From assembly GCA_947475315.1 (NCBI GenBank), contig CANJMY010000023.1, positions 1 through 44,577 on the forward strand: a stretch of DNA of 44,577 nt, read 5' to 3'. Positions within the stretch are counted from its first letter, which is position 1, and each line of letters opens with the position of its first letter. A program made the position numbers and the translations under genes. The DNA comes from Pseudomonadota bacterium (GTDB lineage Bacteria > Myxococcota_A > UBA796 > GCA-2862545). Shown here piece by piece: positions 34,427-43,861 of this stretch. Under the pieces are notes generated by a model. That model saw nothing but the letters and a program-made list of their open reading frames with translations, made no database searches and was not told the origin of the DNA.

Positions 34427-34455
34427 TTGGCCTGTAGATCCCAGCGGTGTATAGA
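34427..34455 (+). promoter_or_regulatory. candidate sigma-70-type promoter for the Dam-type gene
   Basis: TTGGCC (34427-34432) and TATAGA (34450-34455) are separated by 17 bases, each matching the consensus at four of six positions. The predicted transcript start, near 34462, lies just before the inverted repeat at 34471-34501. Confidence 0.45.
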
Positions 34456-34559
34456 CGGCGTGCCGGTTCGCGATCGATCCAGGATCGAAGCGGATCGATC
34501 GACAAGAGGGCTGCTCAGGTGCTGATCGAGAATCCAGGACCAACGCCGAGGACACGATC
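34437..34559. promoter_or_regulatory. GATC cluster upstream of the Dam-type methylase gene
   Basis: Eight GATC sites fall in 123 bases, starting at 34437, 34472, 34476, 34483, 34493, 34497, 34524 and 34556. GATC is the target of classical Dam methylases. Sites at 34472-34500 lie in the inverted repeat. The cluster spans the candidate promoter spacer, the expected transcript start and the leader. Autoregulation by methylation is an inference. Confidence 0.55.
34471..34501. promoter_or_regulatory. 10-base inverted repeat of overlapping GATC sites (operator-like)
   Basis: CGATCGATCC (34471-34480) and GGATCGATCG (34492-34501) are perfect inverted arms with an 11-base centre, giving 21 bases between arm centres, two helical turns. 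Each arm holds two overlapping GATC sites and the centre holds a fifth. It lies just after the candidate promoter of the Dam-type gene. Confidence 0.55.
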
Positions 34560-34595
34560 ACGCCAGGGGCACGTTTTGCGCCAGGGAGGTCACGC

Positions 34596-35453
34596 TTGAA
34601 GCCGCTTCTGAAGTGGGCGGGGGGCAAGGCGCGCTTGGCGCCGAGGATCGAGGACGCGTTTGGCGTCCCGTGTCGTGGGCGTCATCTGGAGCCGTTCATC
34701 GGCTCGGGTGCCGTGTTTTTGTGGCGTCGGGCGCAGGGGCACGTCGGTGAGGCGATCCTGTCGGACGTCAACGCAAAGCTGGTCGCGCTGCACTTGGCCA
34801 CCCGAGACGAGCCGGACGGCGTGATCGAGGAGCTCTCGCGGATGCCGACCACGGCGGGCTGGGAGTCCGAGTACTACCGGATCCGCGACGAGTTCAACGA
34901 GGGGCCGCACGTGGGGCCAGCCCACGCGGCGCGCTTCATCTGGCTCAACCACGCCGGCTTCAACGGGCTGTACCGTGAGAACCGCTCGGGCGGCTTCAAC
35001 GTGCCGGTTGGCCGCTACACCGAGGTCCACCTGCCCGACGAGACCGAGGTGCACGAGGTGAGCCGCCTGTTCCAGGGCGCGGAGATCCGGCTGTGCGGAT
35101 TTGAGGAGACTATGGCGGTGGCCCGTCGCGGCGATCAGATCTACTGCGACCCCCCCTACGTTCCGCTCACCCAGACCGCGGCCTTCACGGCCTACTCGGC
35201 GGGCGGCTTCACCATGCAGCACCAGAAGGGGCTGGCGGTGGCGGCTGAGCGCGCGGCGCGGCGCGGAGCCCACGTGGTCATCTCCAACCACGATCTGCCG
35301 GTCGTGCGCGAGTATCTGTACTCGGCGTCGTCAGGCTTTACGGTGGTGGACACGCCGCCGGTGTCGCGCGCGATCAGCCGCAGCGTGCAGAGCCGCAAGC
35401 CGGTGTTTGAGGTCCTCGCGAGCATCGGTCACCCGGCGCTGCGCGTCGCGTAG
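34596..35453 (+). CDS. dam: Dam-type DNA adenine N6-methyltransferase
   Basis: 285 residues, close to E. coli Dam (278). KWAGGK is at 6-11, the SAM-binding EPFIGSGAVF at 32-41, and the catalytic DPPY at 185-188 in IYCDPPY; the target-recognition region contains NHAGFNGLYRENRSGGFNVP. This order is the alpha group of N6-adenine methylases, whose Dam members modify GATC; the exact site here is inferred. The start is TTG with GGGAGG six bases upstream. No restriction endonuclease gene is near, so it is an orphan, suggesting roles in repair, replication or gene control rather than restriction. Confidence 0.93.
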   Translation: MKPLLKWAGGKARLAPRIEDAFGVPCRGRHLEPFIGSGAVFLWRRAQGHVGEAILSDVNAKLVALHLATRDEPDGVIEELSRMPTTAGWESEYYRIRDEFNEGPHVGPAHAARFIWLNHAGFNGLYRENRSGGFNVPVGRYTEVHLPDETEVHEVSRLFQGAEIRLCGFEETMAVARRGDQIYCDPPYVPLTQTAAFTAYSAGGFTMQHQKGLAVAAERAARRGAHVVISNHDLPVVREYLYSASSGFTVVDTPPVSRAISRSVQSRKPVFEVLASIGHPALRVA

Positions 35454-35507
35454 GTTCGATCGTCTGGATCTCCGCCGTGTGGGTGAGGTCGGGTTAGCCG
35501 CTTGGGC

Positions 35508-36734
35508 ATGAACCGAGACACCGACATCGTGTTGTTTGGCGCGACGGGCTTCACCGGGAAGCTGGTCGCCGAGTACCTCGCTCTTCACGCGCCGCCCGAG
35601 GTGCGCGTGGTGCTGGCGGGCCGCAGCCTGACCAAGCTGGAGGCGGTGCGGAGCGCGCTGCCGCCGCGCGCGTCGTCGTGGCCGCTGTGGGTCGCCGACA
35701 GCGCGGACCCAGCGTCGTTGGCCGCGGTGGTGTCACGCACCAAGGTGGTGATCACCACGGTTGGGCCCTACGCCAAGCTCGGGTTGGGCATGGTGGAGGC
35801 CTGCGCCGAGCACGGGACGCACTACGTCGACCTGACCGGCGAGGTGCAGTTCATCCGCGACAGCATCGACCGGTTCGACGCCCGCGCCAAGGCGACCGGC
35901 GCGCGCATCGTCCACTGCTGCGGGTTCGACTCCATCCCGTCGGACCTGGGCGTGTGGACCCTGCACGAGCACCTGGAGCAGCGCGGACGGGGCGAGAAGC
36001 TCGCGCGCACCACGCTCGTCGTCGAGGCGGCCAAGGGTGGCTTCTCCGGTGGGACGATCGCGTCGCTGCTCAACGCGCTGGAGGAGGCGCGGACCGACCG
36101 GGCGCGCCGAAAGATGATGGCGGATCCGTACGGTCTAAGCCCGGATCGCGCGGCCGAGCCTGACCTGGGTCGCGAGGGCGACCTGATGTCGATGCGCTTC
36201 GACCCGTTTGTCGATCGGTGGGTCGCGCCGTTCGTGATGGCGGCGATCAACACGCGCGTCGTGCGTCGCTCCAACGCGCTGCTCGGGCACGCCTACGGGC
36301 GACGCTTCCGCTACAGCGAGGTCACCGGCTTTCGCCGCGGGCTGAAGGGCGTGGTGTCCGCGGCCGGGCTGACCGGTGCGATGGGCGCGTTCATGGCGGC
36401 CGTCTCCAACGACACGACGCGGCCCTTTGTGGAGCGCTACCTGCCGAAGTCGGGCGACGGCCCCACGCCCGAGGCGATCCGCGACGGCTTCTTCCGCTTG
36501 CGGATCTTCGCGGAGACGGAGGGCGGGGAGCGGCTGCGCTGCCTGGTCGTGGGCGAGCGGGATCCCGGGTACGGCGAGACGTCCAAGATGCTGTCGCAGG
36601 CGGCGCTGACGTTGGTGCTGGACGAGGCGCGGCTGCCGGCGCGCGCGGGCGTGCTGACACCGGCTTCGGCGATGGGCGGGCTGCTCCGGGATCGGCTGGT
36701 GGCGGCGGGCATGACCTTCGCGATCGAGGCCTGA
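35508..36734 (+). CDS. saccharopine-dehydrogenase-like / trans-acting enoyl-reductase-type protein
   Basis: 408 residues. The Rossmann motif GATGFTG is at about 11-17, followed by VLAGRSLTKLE. The middle contains VGPYAKLG and HYVDLTGEV, and then CCGFDSIPSDLG, typical of the saccharopine dehydrogenase NADP-binding superfamily and of mycobacterial trans-acting enoyl reductases. A reductase role on a lipid or polyketide is more likely than lysine metabolism, but that is by family. I took the ATG at 35508 over the TTG at 35502. The gene begins 54 bases after the Dam-type gene. Confidence 0.88.
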   Translation: MNRDTDIVLFGATGFTGKLVAEYLALHAPPEVRVVLAGRSLTKLEAVRSALPPRASSWPLWVADSADPASLAAVVSRTKVVITTVGPYAKLGLGMVEACAEHGTHYVDLTGEVQFIRDSIDRFDARAKATGARIVHCCGFDSIPSDLGVWTLHEHLEQRGRGEKLARTTLVVEAAKGGFSGGTIASLLNALEEARTDRARRKMMADPYGLSPDRAAEPDLGREGDLMSMRFDPFVDRWVAPFVMAAINTRVVRRSNALLGHAYGRRFRYSEVTGFRRGLKGVVSAAGLTGAMGAFMAAVSNDTTRPFVERYLPKSGDGPTPEAIRDGFFRLRIFAETEGGERLRCLVVGERDPGYGETSKMLSQAALTLVLDEARLPARAGVLTPASAMGGLLRDRLVAAGMTFAIEA

Positions 36735-36786
36735 GCTGACCGCGCAGGGCCCCGACGAGCGTACGGCCCCTCGGCGCGCGCTGGGG

Positions 36787-38862
36787 GTGCTCGGCGTCGC
36801 GCTCGCGACGGGCGCGCTCACCGTATGGGCGGCGGCGATCGCGCGCGGTTCGTTCGTGTGGATGATCTGGTCGGATCGCGATCTGGTGCGCAGCCACGTC
36901 GCGCTGTCCTCGCTGTCGACCACCGGCGCTGAGCTGTCGAGCGGGCTCGGCGCGCGCGTACCGGGCGTGGCGTACCCGCTGGCGCTGTGGTCCGCGCTGC
37001 GGGTGTCCGACGATCCGGTGTTCGTGTGGCGCGCGCAAGCGGCGCTCGCGGTGTTGGCGGGCGTGGTGATCGCGCGGGAGCTCCGCGCGCGGTGGGGCGC
37101 GTGGTCGGCGGGTGTGGGGGGGGCGGCCTTCCTCGCGTCTGAGCTGGTGGTGCCGACCGTGTCGCGGCTGTGGAACCCCGGCTGGTTGCCGCTCCCGGCG
37201 GCGCTGGCGTGGGTGGCGGCGATGCGGGTGGTGACGAGCGGATCACCCGGCGCTCTGGTGCTGTGGGCCGCGAGCACGGCGATCGCCGCGCAGATGCACA
37301 TGTCGGCGACGCTGTTGGTGCCGGCGCTGCTGCCCTTCCTGTTCGTGGGACCGGGCAAGGCGGCGCGGCGCGCTTGGCCGTGGGCGATCGCAGCGGCGCT
37401 GGCCTGCTACGCGCCGCACCTGATCGACGAGGCGCTGCACGGCTGGCCGAACACACGCGCGCTGATGGAGCCTCAGCAAACGGGCAGCTTGGGGAGCGGG
37501 CTGATCGGGCCCAACGCCTGGAAGAGCCTGACGGGCATGGGCGCGCTGCTGGTGGCAGTCGATCAGGAGAACGCGCTGCCGTTCTTCTCCGTGGCTGCGC
37601 AGGCGATGGCGCGCGTGCTGCTGGCGCTGGCGACGCTCGCGGGCGCGATCGTGGTCGCGCGGCCGTCGTCGTCCGACGCGCGGTGGATCGCGCGGGCGGG
37701 GCTCTCGCTCGCGCTGGTGGTGGTGATCGCCTACGCGCGCGCTCGGGATCTGATCGTGCAGGGCGGCGAGTCGGCCCGCTACATCCTGCTGTTCGCGCCA
37801 GCGTGGGCGACGCTCGTGGCGCTGCTGGCCTCGCGGATCGCGGCGCTGCGCTCTGGCGCGTTGGCGACGATCTTGGGTGCGACGTTGGCGGTGGGGCTGG
37901 CGGTCGAGGTGCGCGACGCCGACATCGCGCTGCGTGGGAACGTGCGGCACGTGACGTCGTGGTCGCGCGTGCAGTCGCTGATCTCCGACGCCGAGGCGGC
38001 GGGGAAGCTGTCGCTCGGTGAGCTCGCCGGACGGTTCGCGGTGGCGCGCCCGGATCCGCGCGTGGGCGCGTGGCGCGTCGCGGTGCCCGTGCCGGTCGAC
38101 TACCTGCTGGAGCGTGAGGGCGCGGTGTTCCCGGGCTCGCTCGAGGGTGGGTGCTTCATCGCGCTCGCGGCGGTCGATCGGCGGACCGATCCGCCGTTCG
38201 ACGGGACCGTGGACGCGCTGTCGACGATCTTGGGGCCAGGCATCGCGGTGCGCTCTGTCGGCGAGAGGCAGACGCTCGAAGGCGGCACGACGCTGGTGCC
38301 GTACACGGTCGACGGGCGCTGTCCGACGTCGCTGGTGCAGCGCTACCTGGAGACGCCTGAGGAGACGCTCGCGCGCGAGTCGCTGGTCCAACGACGGCCG
38401 GGCGAGTCGTTTGTGCTCTCGAGCGACGGCGGGGCACGTCGCTGGGCGTTGTGGATGGCGCCGAAGGAGGGGCGCGCGGGGACGGGGAGCCCGGTGCTGG
38501 CGCTGCTCGACGTGCGGCCGGGTGAGGGGGGCGTGGTCGTGACGCTGCACTCGAACCAGCTGCGCGGCTACGCCTACAACACGGGCGTGCTCGGCAACGC
38601 CGCCGTGGAGAAGCTGCGGCTGGTGATGCGCGATTCGAGCGGCGCGGTGATCCAGGAGGTGCCGCTGTCGGGCCAGCGCGTGGGGTGGACAGGTGAGTCG
38701 ACGCCGCTGCGCGTGACGCTGCCCGCGTGGCCCGATGACGCCGTGACCGTCTCGCTCGCCGCGGACCTGCTGCCTGAGGCGGAGCCGCGCGTGTGGGACG
38801 GCGTGGCGCACACGCGCGTGTCGGTGGACGTGCCGCTCGACGCGCGGTCGGTGCAGCGGTGA
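36787..38862 (+). CDS. polytopic membrane protein with large C-terminal soluble domain (GT-C-like)
   Basis: 691 residues. About ten hydrophobic segments occupy the first 400 residues. A short charged loop (IWSDRDLVRSH) follows the first segment, in the position of the catalytic acidic loop of GT-C glycosyltransferases such as GT39-like enzymes. Residues about 400-691 are a soluble beta-rich domain. I infer a lipid-linked sugar transferase or similar, without proof. The GTG at 36787 has no clear ribosome site; the frame is open upstream, and a CTG at 36736 with GAGG before it is an alternative. The next gene overlaps its stop by four bases. Confidence 0.75.
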   Translation: MLGVALATGALTVWAAAIARGSFVWMIWSDRDLVRSHVALSSLSTTGAELSSGLGARVPGVAYPLALWSALRVSDDPVFVWRAQAALAVLAGVVIARELRARWGAWSAGVGGAAFLASELVVPTVSRLWNPGWLPLPAALAWVAAMRVVTSGSPGALVLWAASTAIAAQMHMSATLLVPALLPFLFVGPGKAARRAWPWAIAAALACYAPHLIDEALHGWPNTRALMEPQQTGSLGSGLIGPNAWKSLTGMGALLVAVDQENALPFFSVAAQAMARVLLALATLAGAIVVARPSSSDARWIARAGLSLALVVVIAYARARDLIVQGGESARYILLFAPAWATLVALLASRIAALRSGALATILGATLAVGLAVEVRDADIALRGNVRHVTSWSRVQSLISDAEAAGKLSLGELAGRFAVARPDPRVGAWRVAVPVPVDYLLEREGAVFPGSLEGGCFIALAAVDRRTDPPFDGTVDALSTILGPGIAVRSVGERQTLEGGTTLVPYTVDGRCPTSLVQRYLETPEETLARESLVQRRPGESFVLSSDGGARRWALWMAPKEGRAGTGSPVLALLDVRPGEGGVVVTLHSNQLRGYAYNTGVLGNAAVEKLRLVMRDSSGAVIQEVPLSGQRVGWTGESTPLRVTLPAWPDDAVTVSLAADLLPEAEPRVWDGVAHTRVSVDVPLDARSVQR

Positions 38863-40346
38863 GCGCGCCGTCCGGCTGGGTCCACGAGGTGCTCGCGCAG
38901 GGCCCGGAGCGGATCGGGCTGCAGGCGCTGGTGCTGGTGTGGATTGGGTCGATGATCGCGGCGGCGCCAAGGCGCTGGACGCCGTGGGCGCTCGCGTTGC
39001 TGGCGCTGATCGTGCGCCTCGCGTTCGCGACGCCCGGCGCGCTGATGGGGCGCGCATACCCGTACCAGCACTTCATGGGCTACGTCGGAAAGATCAAGAC
39101 CATCCCGCTTTACGGCCAGGGCTGGTTCGCGACCATGGATTGGATGCGGCCGGTGTTCGGCGCGGATCCGTCGGGCCTGAACCGGGCGAACCTCGCCTTC
39201 TCCGTGCTCACCGTGGTTTGGCTGTGGGACGTGGTGCGCAGGCTGACGCGTGACGCGCGCGCGGCGAACGCGGCGGCCCTCTTGCTCGCGTGCCTGCCGC
39301 TGGCGGTGAGCCTGTCGCGGCTGGAGGTGCACTTCGTCCTGTGCGCGCTGCTGGAGATCACGGCGGTGGTGGGCGTGGTGCGCCACGATCGACTGGGTGC
39401 TGCGTTGACGGTGGCGAGCGCGGTGGTGCTGGCGCACGCGCGGCCCTTTGAGATCCTGTTCGCGACGACGGCGGCGCTTGCGCTCGCGTGGCGCTGGCGT
39501 GTGGCGGGCGTGGCGGCGCTGGCAGGCATCGCGGTGCGCGTGGCGGAGATCGGCGTCCCGAACGGGCATGACGGCTTCCCGAACGCGGCGCCGGATGCGT
39601 GGGCGCCGTCGACGCTCGCGCGCCAGATCTTCGGTCCCGACAGCTCGGTCGCGCTGTTCAACGCGCACGTGCATCCCGCGTGGTTGTTCCCGGCCGCGGT
39701 GCTGGGCATTGGGCTCGCGTGGCGTCGCGGCGAGCGGTCGGCGGTCGGGGTGTTCGTCTTGGCGGCGCTGCTCACGACCGTGCCCTACGCGCACATGTTC
39801 TTCCCGACCGACGTGCTGCGCTTCCAGCTGCCCGCCGCCACGTGGTGGTGTGCGCTGGCGGGGCTGACGGCGCCGTGGATCGCGTCGCGCGGGGTGGGCG
39901 TGCGCGGCGCGGTGATCGCCGCGTGGATCGGCGGCCTGTGGACGGCGTCGGCGCCGCTGCAGGGGCTGTTGACCGTGTCGGAGTTCCGGTTCTTGAGCGA
40001 GGCGCTGCCTGCGCTCCCTGCGGGCACGACGCTGCGCTATGATCCCGTGTGGGACGAGAACGGGCTGTTCGCGGCGTGGGCCGAGCGCGTGGCTCCGATT
40101 CACGCAGTGCCGCTCGACGGCGTCGCCCCGCAGCCGGGGGAGCTTGTGTACGTGGGCGTGGGCGCGCGCGTGATCGATCGTCCGCCCGGCCGTCCGGCGC
40201 CGGTGGGCCCGGCGTGCGCGGGTGAGGTGCTGCGCGAGCAGACGGTGGGCTCGTTCAGCGGCGGTCTCTACGACCTGACGACGCCCGAGGCGCCGGTGCG
40301 CCTCGCGATCGAGCGCGTGGTCGCGTGCCCGACCGTGGCGCCCTAG
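38859..40346 (+). CDS. polytopic membrane protein, GT-C-like (second)
   Basis: 495 residues with about ten hydrophobic segments over residues 20-380 and a soluble C-terminal part of about 100 residues. The first large loop (MGRAYPYQHFMGYVGKIK) and a later one with NGHDGFPN are polar and aromatic. The layout resembles the first membrane protein, so both may be related glycosyltransferase-type enzymes acting in tandem. The GTG start overlaps the previous stop (GTGA). It is convergent with the third membrane protein, with two bases between the stop codons. Confidence 0.78.
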   Translation: MSAPSGWVHEVLAQGPERIGLQALVLVWIGSMIAAAPRRWTPWALALLALIVRLAFATPGALMGRAYPYQHFMGYVGKIKTIPLYGQGWFATMDWMRPVFGADPSGLNRANLAFSVLTVVWLWDVVRRLTRDARAANAAALLLACLPLAVSLSRLEVHFVLCALLEITAVVGVVRHDRLGAALTVASAVVLAHARPFEILFATTAALALAWRWRVAGVAALAGIAVRVAEIGVPNGHDGFPNAAPDAWAPSTLARQIFGPDSSVALFNAHVHPAWLFPAAVLGIGLAWRRGERSAVGVFVLAALLTTVPYAHMFFPTDVLRFQLPAATWWCALAGLTAPWIASRGVGVRGAVIAAWIGGLWTASAPLQGLLTVSEFRFLSEALPALPAGTTLRYDPVWDENGLFAAWAERVAPIHAVPLDGVAPQPGELVYVGVGARVIDRPPGRPAPVGPACAGEVLREQTVGSFSGGLYDLTTPEAPVRLAIERVVACPTVAP

Positions 40347-40348
40347 CC

Positions 40349-41929
40349 TCAGGGCTTCTGGATCCAGTAGAAGCCGACGTGCACGGGCGACACCGTGTAC
40401 TGGTCGTAGACCCACTGGCGGCGCGGCAGGTCAGCCTCGACGATCGGCTCCAGCGTGTGTGTGCTGGGGTAGTCGCTGCACATCGGGCCGTCGTGCGCGC
40501 CGACCAGGCAGCTGGCGTCCCGGTAGTAGACCGTGCAGCCGGTGGGCTCGCCGGACCAGTCGCGGATGGAGACGGTGTTGAGCTGCAGGTTGAGCATAGG
40601 CGGCAGCCAGGTCGGGAACATCAGGCCCTGGTCGTTGGTCCACCATTCGTGCACGAGCGTGCATCCGGGCGGCAGCGTGGGCAGCGTGTCGCGGATGAAG
40701 TGGTACTCGGCCGACAGCGTGGACGGCTCGAAGGCCATGGGCAGCCGCGTGGCGCTGGCGGCGAGGGCGGCGGCGATTGCGCCGACGCGCGCCCATGCGA
40801 ACGGGATCCACAGGTAGACCGCGGCGAGCCCGTTCGCGGCGAGCATCGCGGCGAACGGCGTGGCGGCGACCTGGTAGCGGGAGAGCGAGAAGGCGGCGCC
40901 ATCGACCGGGGACCACACCGGCATCGACAGGGAGAGCCCGACCGCGCACAGCGCGACGCCCAAGCGCAGGCGCGTCGGCAGCGGCCCCGCCACCATGCCG
41001 AGGACGGTGGCGACGGCGATCGGCGGCGCGGTGTACGCCGGGTCGAAGATCAGCAGCTGCCGGTAGCCGTAGAGCCAGAGGTTGTGCTGGGTCCAGTTGG
41101 CGTTGGGGTTGCCGGTGTACTCGAACGGGTTCCAGGTCCCCGCGAACACCATGCCGTAGGTGTGGAGCGTCACCACCGCGAAGCACAGCAGCACCGCCGC
41201 GATCGACGCGCGGTGTCGCCAGGAGGTGAGGCCTTGGGCGGAGATGGCGGCGACGACGAAGACGAACGGGAGCGTCACGCACTCCAGGCGTGCGCTGCCT
41301 GCGCAGGCGAGCGCTGCGCCCGTGACGAGCGCGGGGAACCAGCGCGGTGTGCGGACGTGCAGCGCCCACGCGGCGAGCCCGATCCACAGGAAGGTGAGGG
41401 CCGGTAGCTGCTGCGCGTCGGTGTGGGACAGGCGGACGTGCGGCGAGGAGATCGCGAACAGCAGGGCCGCGGGCCACACCACCCACGCGGATACCTCAAG
41501 GACGGTGAGCCACGCGACCATGAGCACGGGGACGAAGGCGCCGGCGAGGGCGACGCGGTCGTAGATCCAGAGGTCGTTGGCGCGCCACGCGGCGGTCCAA
41601 GGCTCGACCACCTGTCCGAACGCGGCGAACCCCAGGCCGCGGTCGAACTCGGGCCAGGGGTTCCACATCGCGCCGTCAGCCCGGTTGTAGATGTCGTGCG
41701 GGGACGCGGGGGCGTAGAGGCGCGTCGCCAGAGACAGGGCGAAGAGGGCGGCCAGGGCGGCGCGCTCTCGGGGCTTCATGCCGCGCGTCACGGTCACGAT
41801 CACCCAAGCGCCGCCCACCAGCGCGAGCGCGGTGCACAGCTTGAGGATGACGAGGACCACGGCGGCCAGGGTGAACGGCAAGTCTGCCCCCGCCGAGGTT
41901 CTAGCATCCGTCACGGTCCTCCACGACAC
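40349..41929 (-). CDS. polytopic membrane protein, GT-C-like (third, convergent)
   Basis: 526 residues, about ten hydrophobic segments from residue 17 to 400, then a soluble tail. The first loop has SPHDIYNRADGAMWNPWPEFDRG, with Asp and aromatic residues expected for a GT-C acceptor/donor site. A later loop (GTWNPFEYTGNPNANWTQHN) is polar. The frame can start at a GTG at 41929 or at a TTG at 41881 with GGGGG upstream; the shorter form places the first membrane segment at the very start and may be correct. Its function is unknown. It faces the two rightward membrane genes and is divergent from sppA. Confidence 0.75.
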   Translation of the reverse strand: MSWRTVTDARTSAGADLPFTLAAVVLVILKLCTALALVGGAWVIVTVTRGMKPRERAALAALFALSLATRLYAPASPHDIYNRADGAMWNPWPEFDRGLGFAAFGQVVEPWTAAWRANDLWIYDRVALAGAFVPVLMVAWLTVLEVSAWVVWPAALLFAISSPHVRLSHTDAQQLPALTFLWIGLAAWALHVRTPRWFPALVTGAALACAGSARLECVTLPFVFVVAAISAQGLTSWRHRASIAAVLLCFAVVTLHTYGMVFAGTWNPFEYTGNPNANWTQHNLWLYGYRQLLIFDPAYTAPPIAVATVLGMVAGPLPTRLRLGVALCAVGLSLSMPVWSPVDGAAFSLSRYQVAATPFAAMLAANGLAAVYLWIPFAWARVGAIAAALAASATRLPMAFEPSTLSAEYHFIRDTLPTLPPGCTLVHEWWTNDQGLMFPTWLPPMLNLQLNTVSIRDWSGEPTGCTVYYRDASCLVGAHDGPMCSDYPSTHTLEPIVEADLPRRQWVYDQYTVSPVHVGFYWIQKP

Positions 41930-42000
41930 GCGGCTGGGTTCGCACGATCGGGCTCGACGTGATTAGGACGGTGCACCGCGCCATGCGCCGAGGTCATCCC

Positions 42001-43848
42001 ATGAGCGATCAGCCCGTTCCCGTAGCTCCCCGTCCGCCCGCCCCCGGGCGCTCGGCCTTTGGAATCCTGGTGATCGTGTCGGTCGTGGGCGTGCTGCTGC
42101 TCGCCACGGGCGCGGTCGCGACCTGGTTCGTGCTCAAGCGCATGGACAAGCCCAAGGTCGACGAGGCGAGCTTCCTGGAGGTCGACCTGTCTGGCGCGCT
42201 GTCGGACGTGGCGGCGACGCCCAGCCTGTTCGGCGACCCCAACGACTTCCCGCCCACCACCTCGGAGATCGCCACGGCCATCCGTCACGCGGCGACCGAC
42301 GAGCGCATCACCGGGCTCTACCTCAAGCTGGACGGCGTGAACGGCGGCTGGGCGTCGTTCCAGGAGCTGCGCGGCGCGGTCGAGGCGTTCGAGGGCGCGG
42401 GCAAGCCCTGCGTCGCCTACTCGCCGTCGGTCCTCGAGAACGGCAGCTACTTCCTGGCCACGGCCTGCTCCACCATCGCGGTGGCGCCCCCGGGCGTCAT
42501 GCTGGTGAACGGCCTGTCGGTGAACCTGACCTACTACAAGGGCACGTTCGACAAGCTGGGTATCGTGCCGGAGTTCGAGCACGTCGGCGCCTTCAAGAGC
42601 TACATCGAGTCCTACGAGCGTACGGGCCCCTCTGAGCCCGCCGCGCAGGCCTACGACGCGCTGCTCGACTCGCTGTTTGGCCAGCTGGTCGACGGCATCG
42701 CCCGCGGCCGTCACCTGACGCCCGAGCAGGTCCAGGCCGCGATCGATCTGCCGACGCTGTCGCCGACGATCGCCAAGTCGCGCGGCCTGATCGACGCGCT
42801 CGCCTGGCCCGACGCCATGGACGTGCACGTGCACCAGGTCCGCCAGGCCGACTGGCTCACGCTGCTCGACAAGCCCGTCAGCGACGAGGACGCCAAGGAC
42901 GCCAAGCTCACCCAGCTCGACGAGTACCTCAAGGATCTGCGCGCCGACGAGGACAGCGCCGGCCCGCGCGTCGCTGTGATCAATGCGCAGGGAAGCATCG
43001 TCTCCGGCGACGACAAGCCTTCGCTGTTCGGCGACTCGGGCAACCTGACGGACGGCGCCTTCTCCAAGTGGATGGAGGCCGCCCGCAAGGACAAGGACGT
43101 GAAGGCGGTGGTCGTGCGCGTGAACAGCCCCGGCGGCTCCGCGCTCGCCGCCAGCCTGATGTGGCGCGAGGTCGCCCGCACCAAGGCCGTCGGCAAGCCC
43201 GTCGTGATCAGCATGGGCGACTACGCCGCGAGCGGTGGCTACATGATGTCGGCGAACGCGGACTGGATCGTCGCGCAGCCCGGCACGCTCACCGGCTCCA
43301 TCGGCGTGTTCGGCGGCAAGTTCGACCTGTCGGGCGTGTGGGAGAAGCTGGGCATGACGCAGCACGCGTTCTCGCGTGGCCGCATGGCCAACCTGATGTC
43401 CTTTGACGCCCCCTTCGACGACGCCGAGCGCGCCGTGTTCCGTGAGTACCTGGCGGACTTCTACGGCCAGTTCATCGGCGTCGTCGCCGACGGCCGCAAG
43501 ATGACCCGCGAGGCCGTCGACGAGGTCGCCCAAGGCCGAGTGTGGACCGGCCAGCAGGCCCTCGAGCGCCACCTGGTCGACCAGCTCGGCGGCCTGGACG
43601 TCGCCGTGGCCGAGGCCGCCAAGCGCGCGAACCTCACCACCATCGTCACCAAGCCGATCCCGGCGCGTCAGACGTTCATCGAGCACCTCATGGAGGGTCT
43701 GGAGGACAGCAGCGCGGGAGTGCACGTCACGATCGACACGCCTTTCTCGCTCACGGAGGAGCAGAAGGCGGAGCTGTCGGTGTTGGAGCACGTTTCGGCC
43801 GAGGGCGGGGCGGCGGCTTACTTGCCGGGGCGGCTCACCGTTAAGTGA
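42001..43848 (+). CDS. sppA: signal peptide peptidase SppA (family S49, long form)
   Basis: 615 residues. A single membrane segment lies at about 19-46. Two tandem S49 domains follow, as in E. coli SppA. The Lys-Ser dyad is Lys199 (AFKSYIE) in the first half and Ser411 (YAASGGYMMS) in the second, matching Lys209 and Ser409 of E. coli. RVNSPGGS and LTGSIGVFGG are typical. It degrades cleaved signal peptides in the membrane. The ATG at 42001 has GAGG seven bases upstream. It is divergent from the third membrane protein and is followed by the repeat region. Confidence 0.95.
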   Translation: MSDQPVPVAPRPPAPGRSAFGILVIVSVVGVLLLATGAVATWFVLKRMDKPKVDEASFLEVDLSGALSDVAATPSLFGDPNDFPPTTSEIATAIRHAATDERITGLYLKLDGVNGGWASFQELRGAVEAFEGAGKPCVAYSPSVLENGSYFLATACSTIAVAPPGVMLVNGLSVNLTYYKGTFDKLGIVPEFEHVGAFKSYIESYERTGPSEPAAQAYDALLDSLFGQLVDGIARGRHLTPEQVQAAIDLPTLSPTIAKSRGLIDALAWPDAMDVHVHQVRQADWLTLLDKPVSDEDAKDAKLTQLDEYLKDLRADEDSAGPRVAVINAQGSIVSGDDKPSLFGDSGNLTDGAFSKWMEAARKDKDVKAVVVRVNSPGGSALAASLMWREVARTKAVGKPVVISMGDYAASGGYMMSANADWIVAQPGTLTGSIGVFGGKFDLSGVWEKLGMTQHAFSRGRMANLMSFDAPFDDAERAVFREYLADFYGQFIGVVADGRKMTREAVDEVAQGRVWTGQQALERHLVDQLGGLDVAVAEAAKRANLTTIVTKPIPARQTFIEHLMEGLEDSSAGVHVTIDTPFSLTEEQKAELSVLEHVSAEGGAAAYLPGRLTVK

Positions 43849-43861
43849 GCCCTGGCGGGCC

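Noticed and set aside
34596-36734. Restriction-modification system around the Dam-type gene
   Set aside because: No endonuclease or specificity gene lies beside it; the next gene is a reductase.
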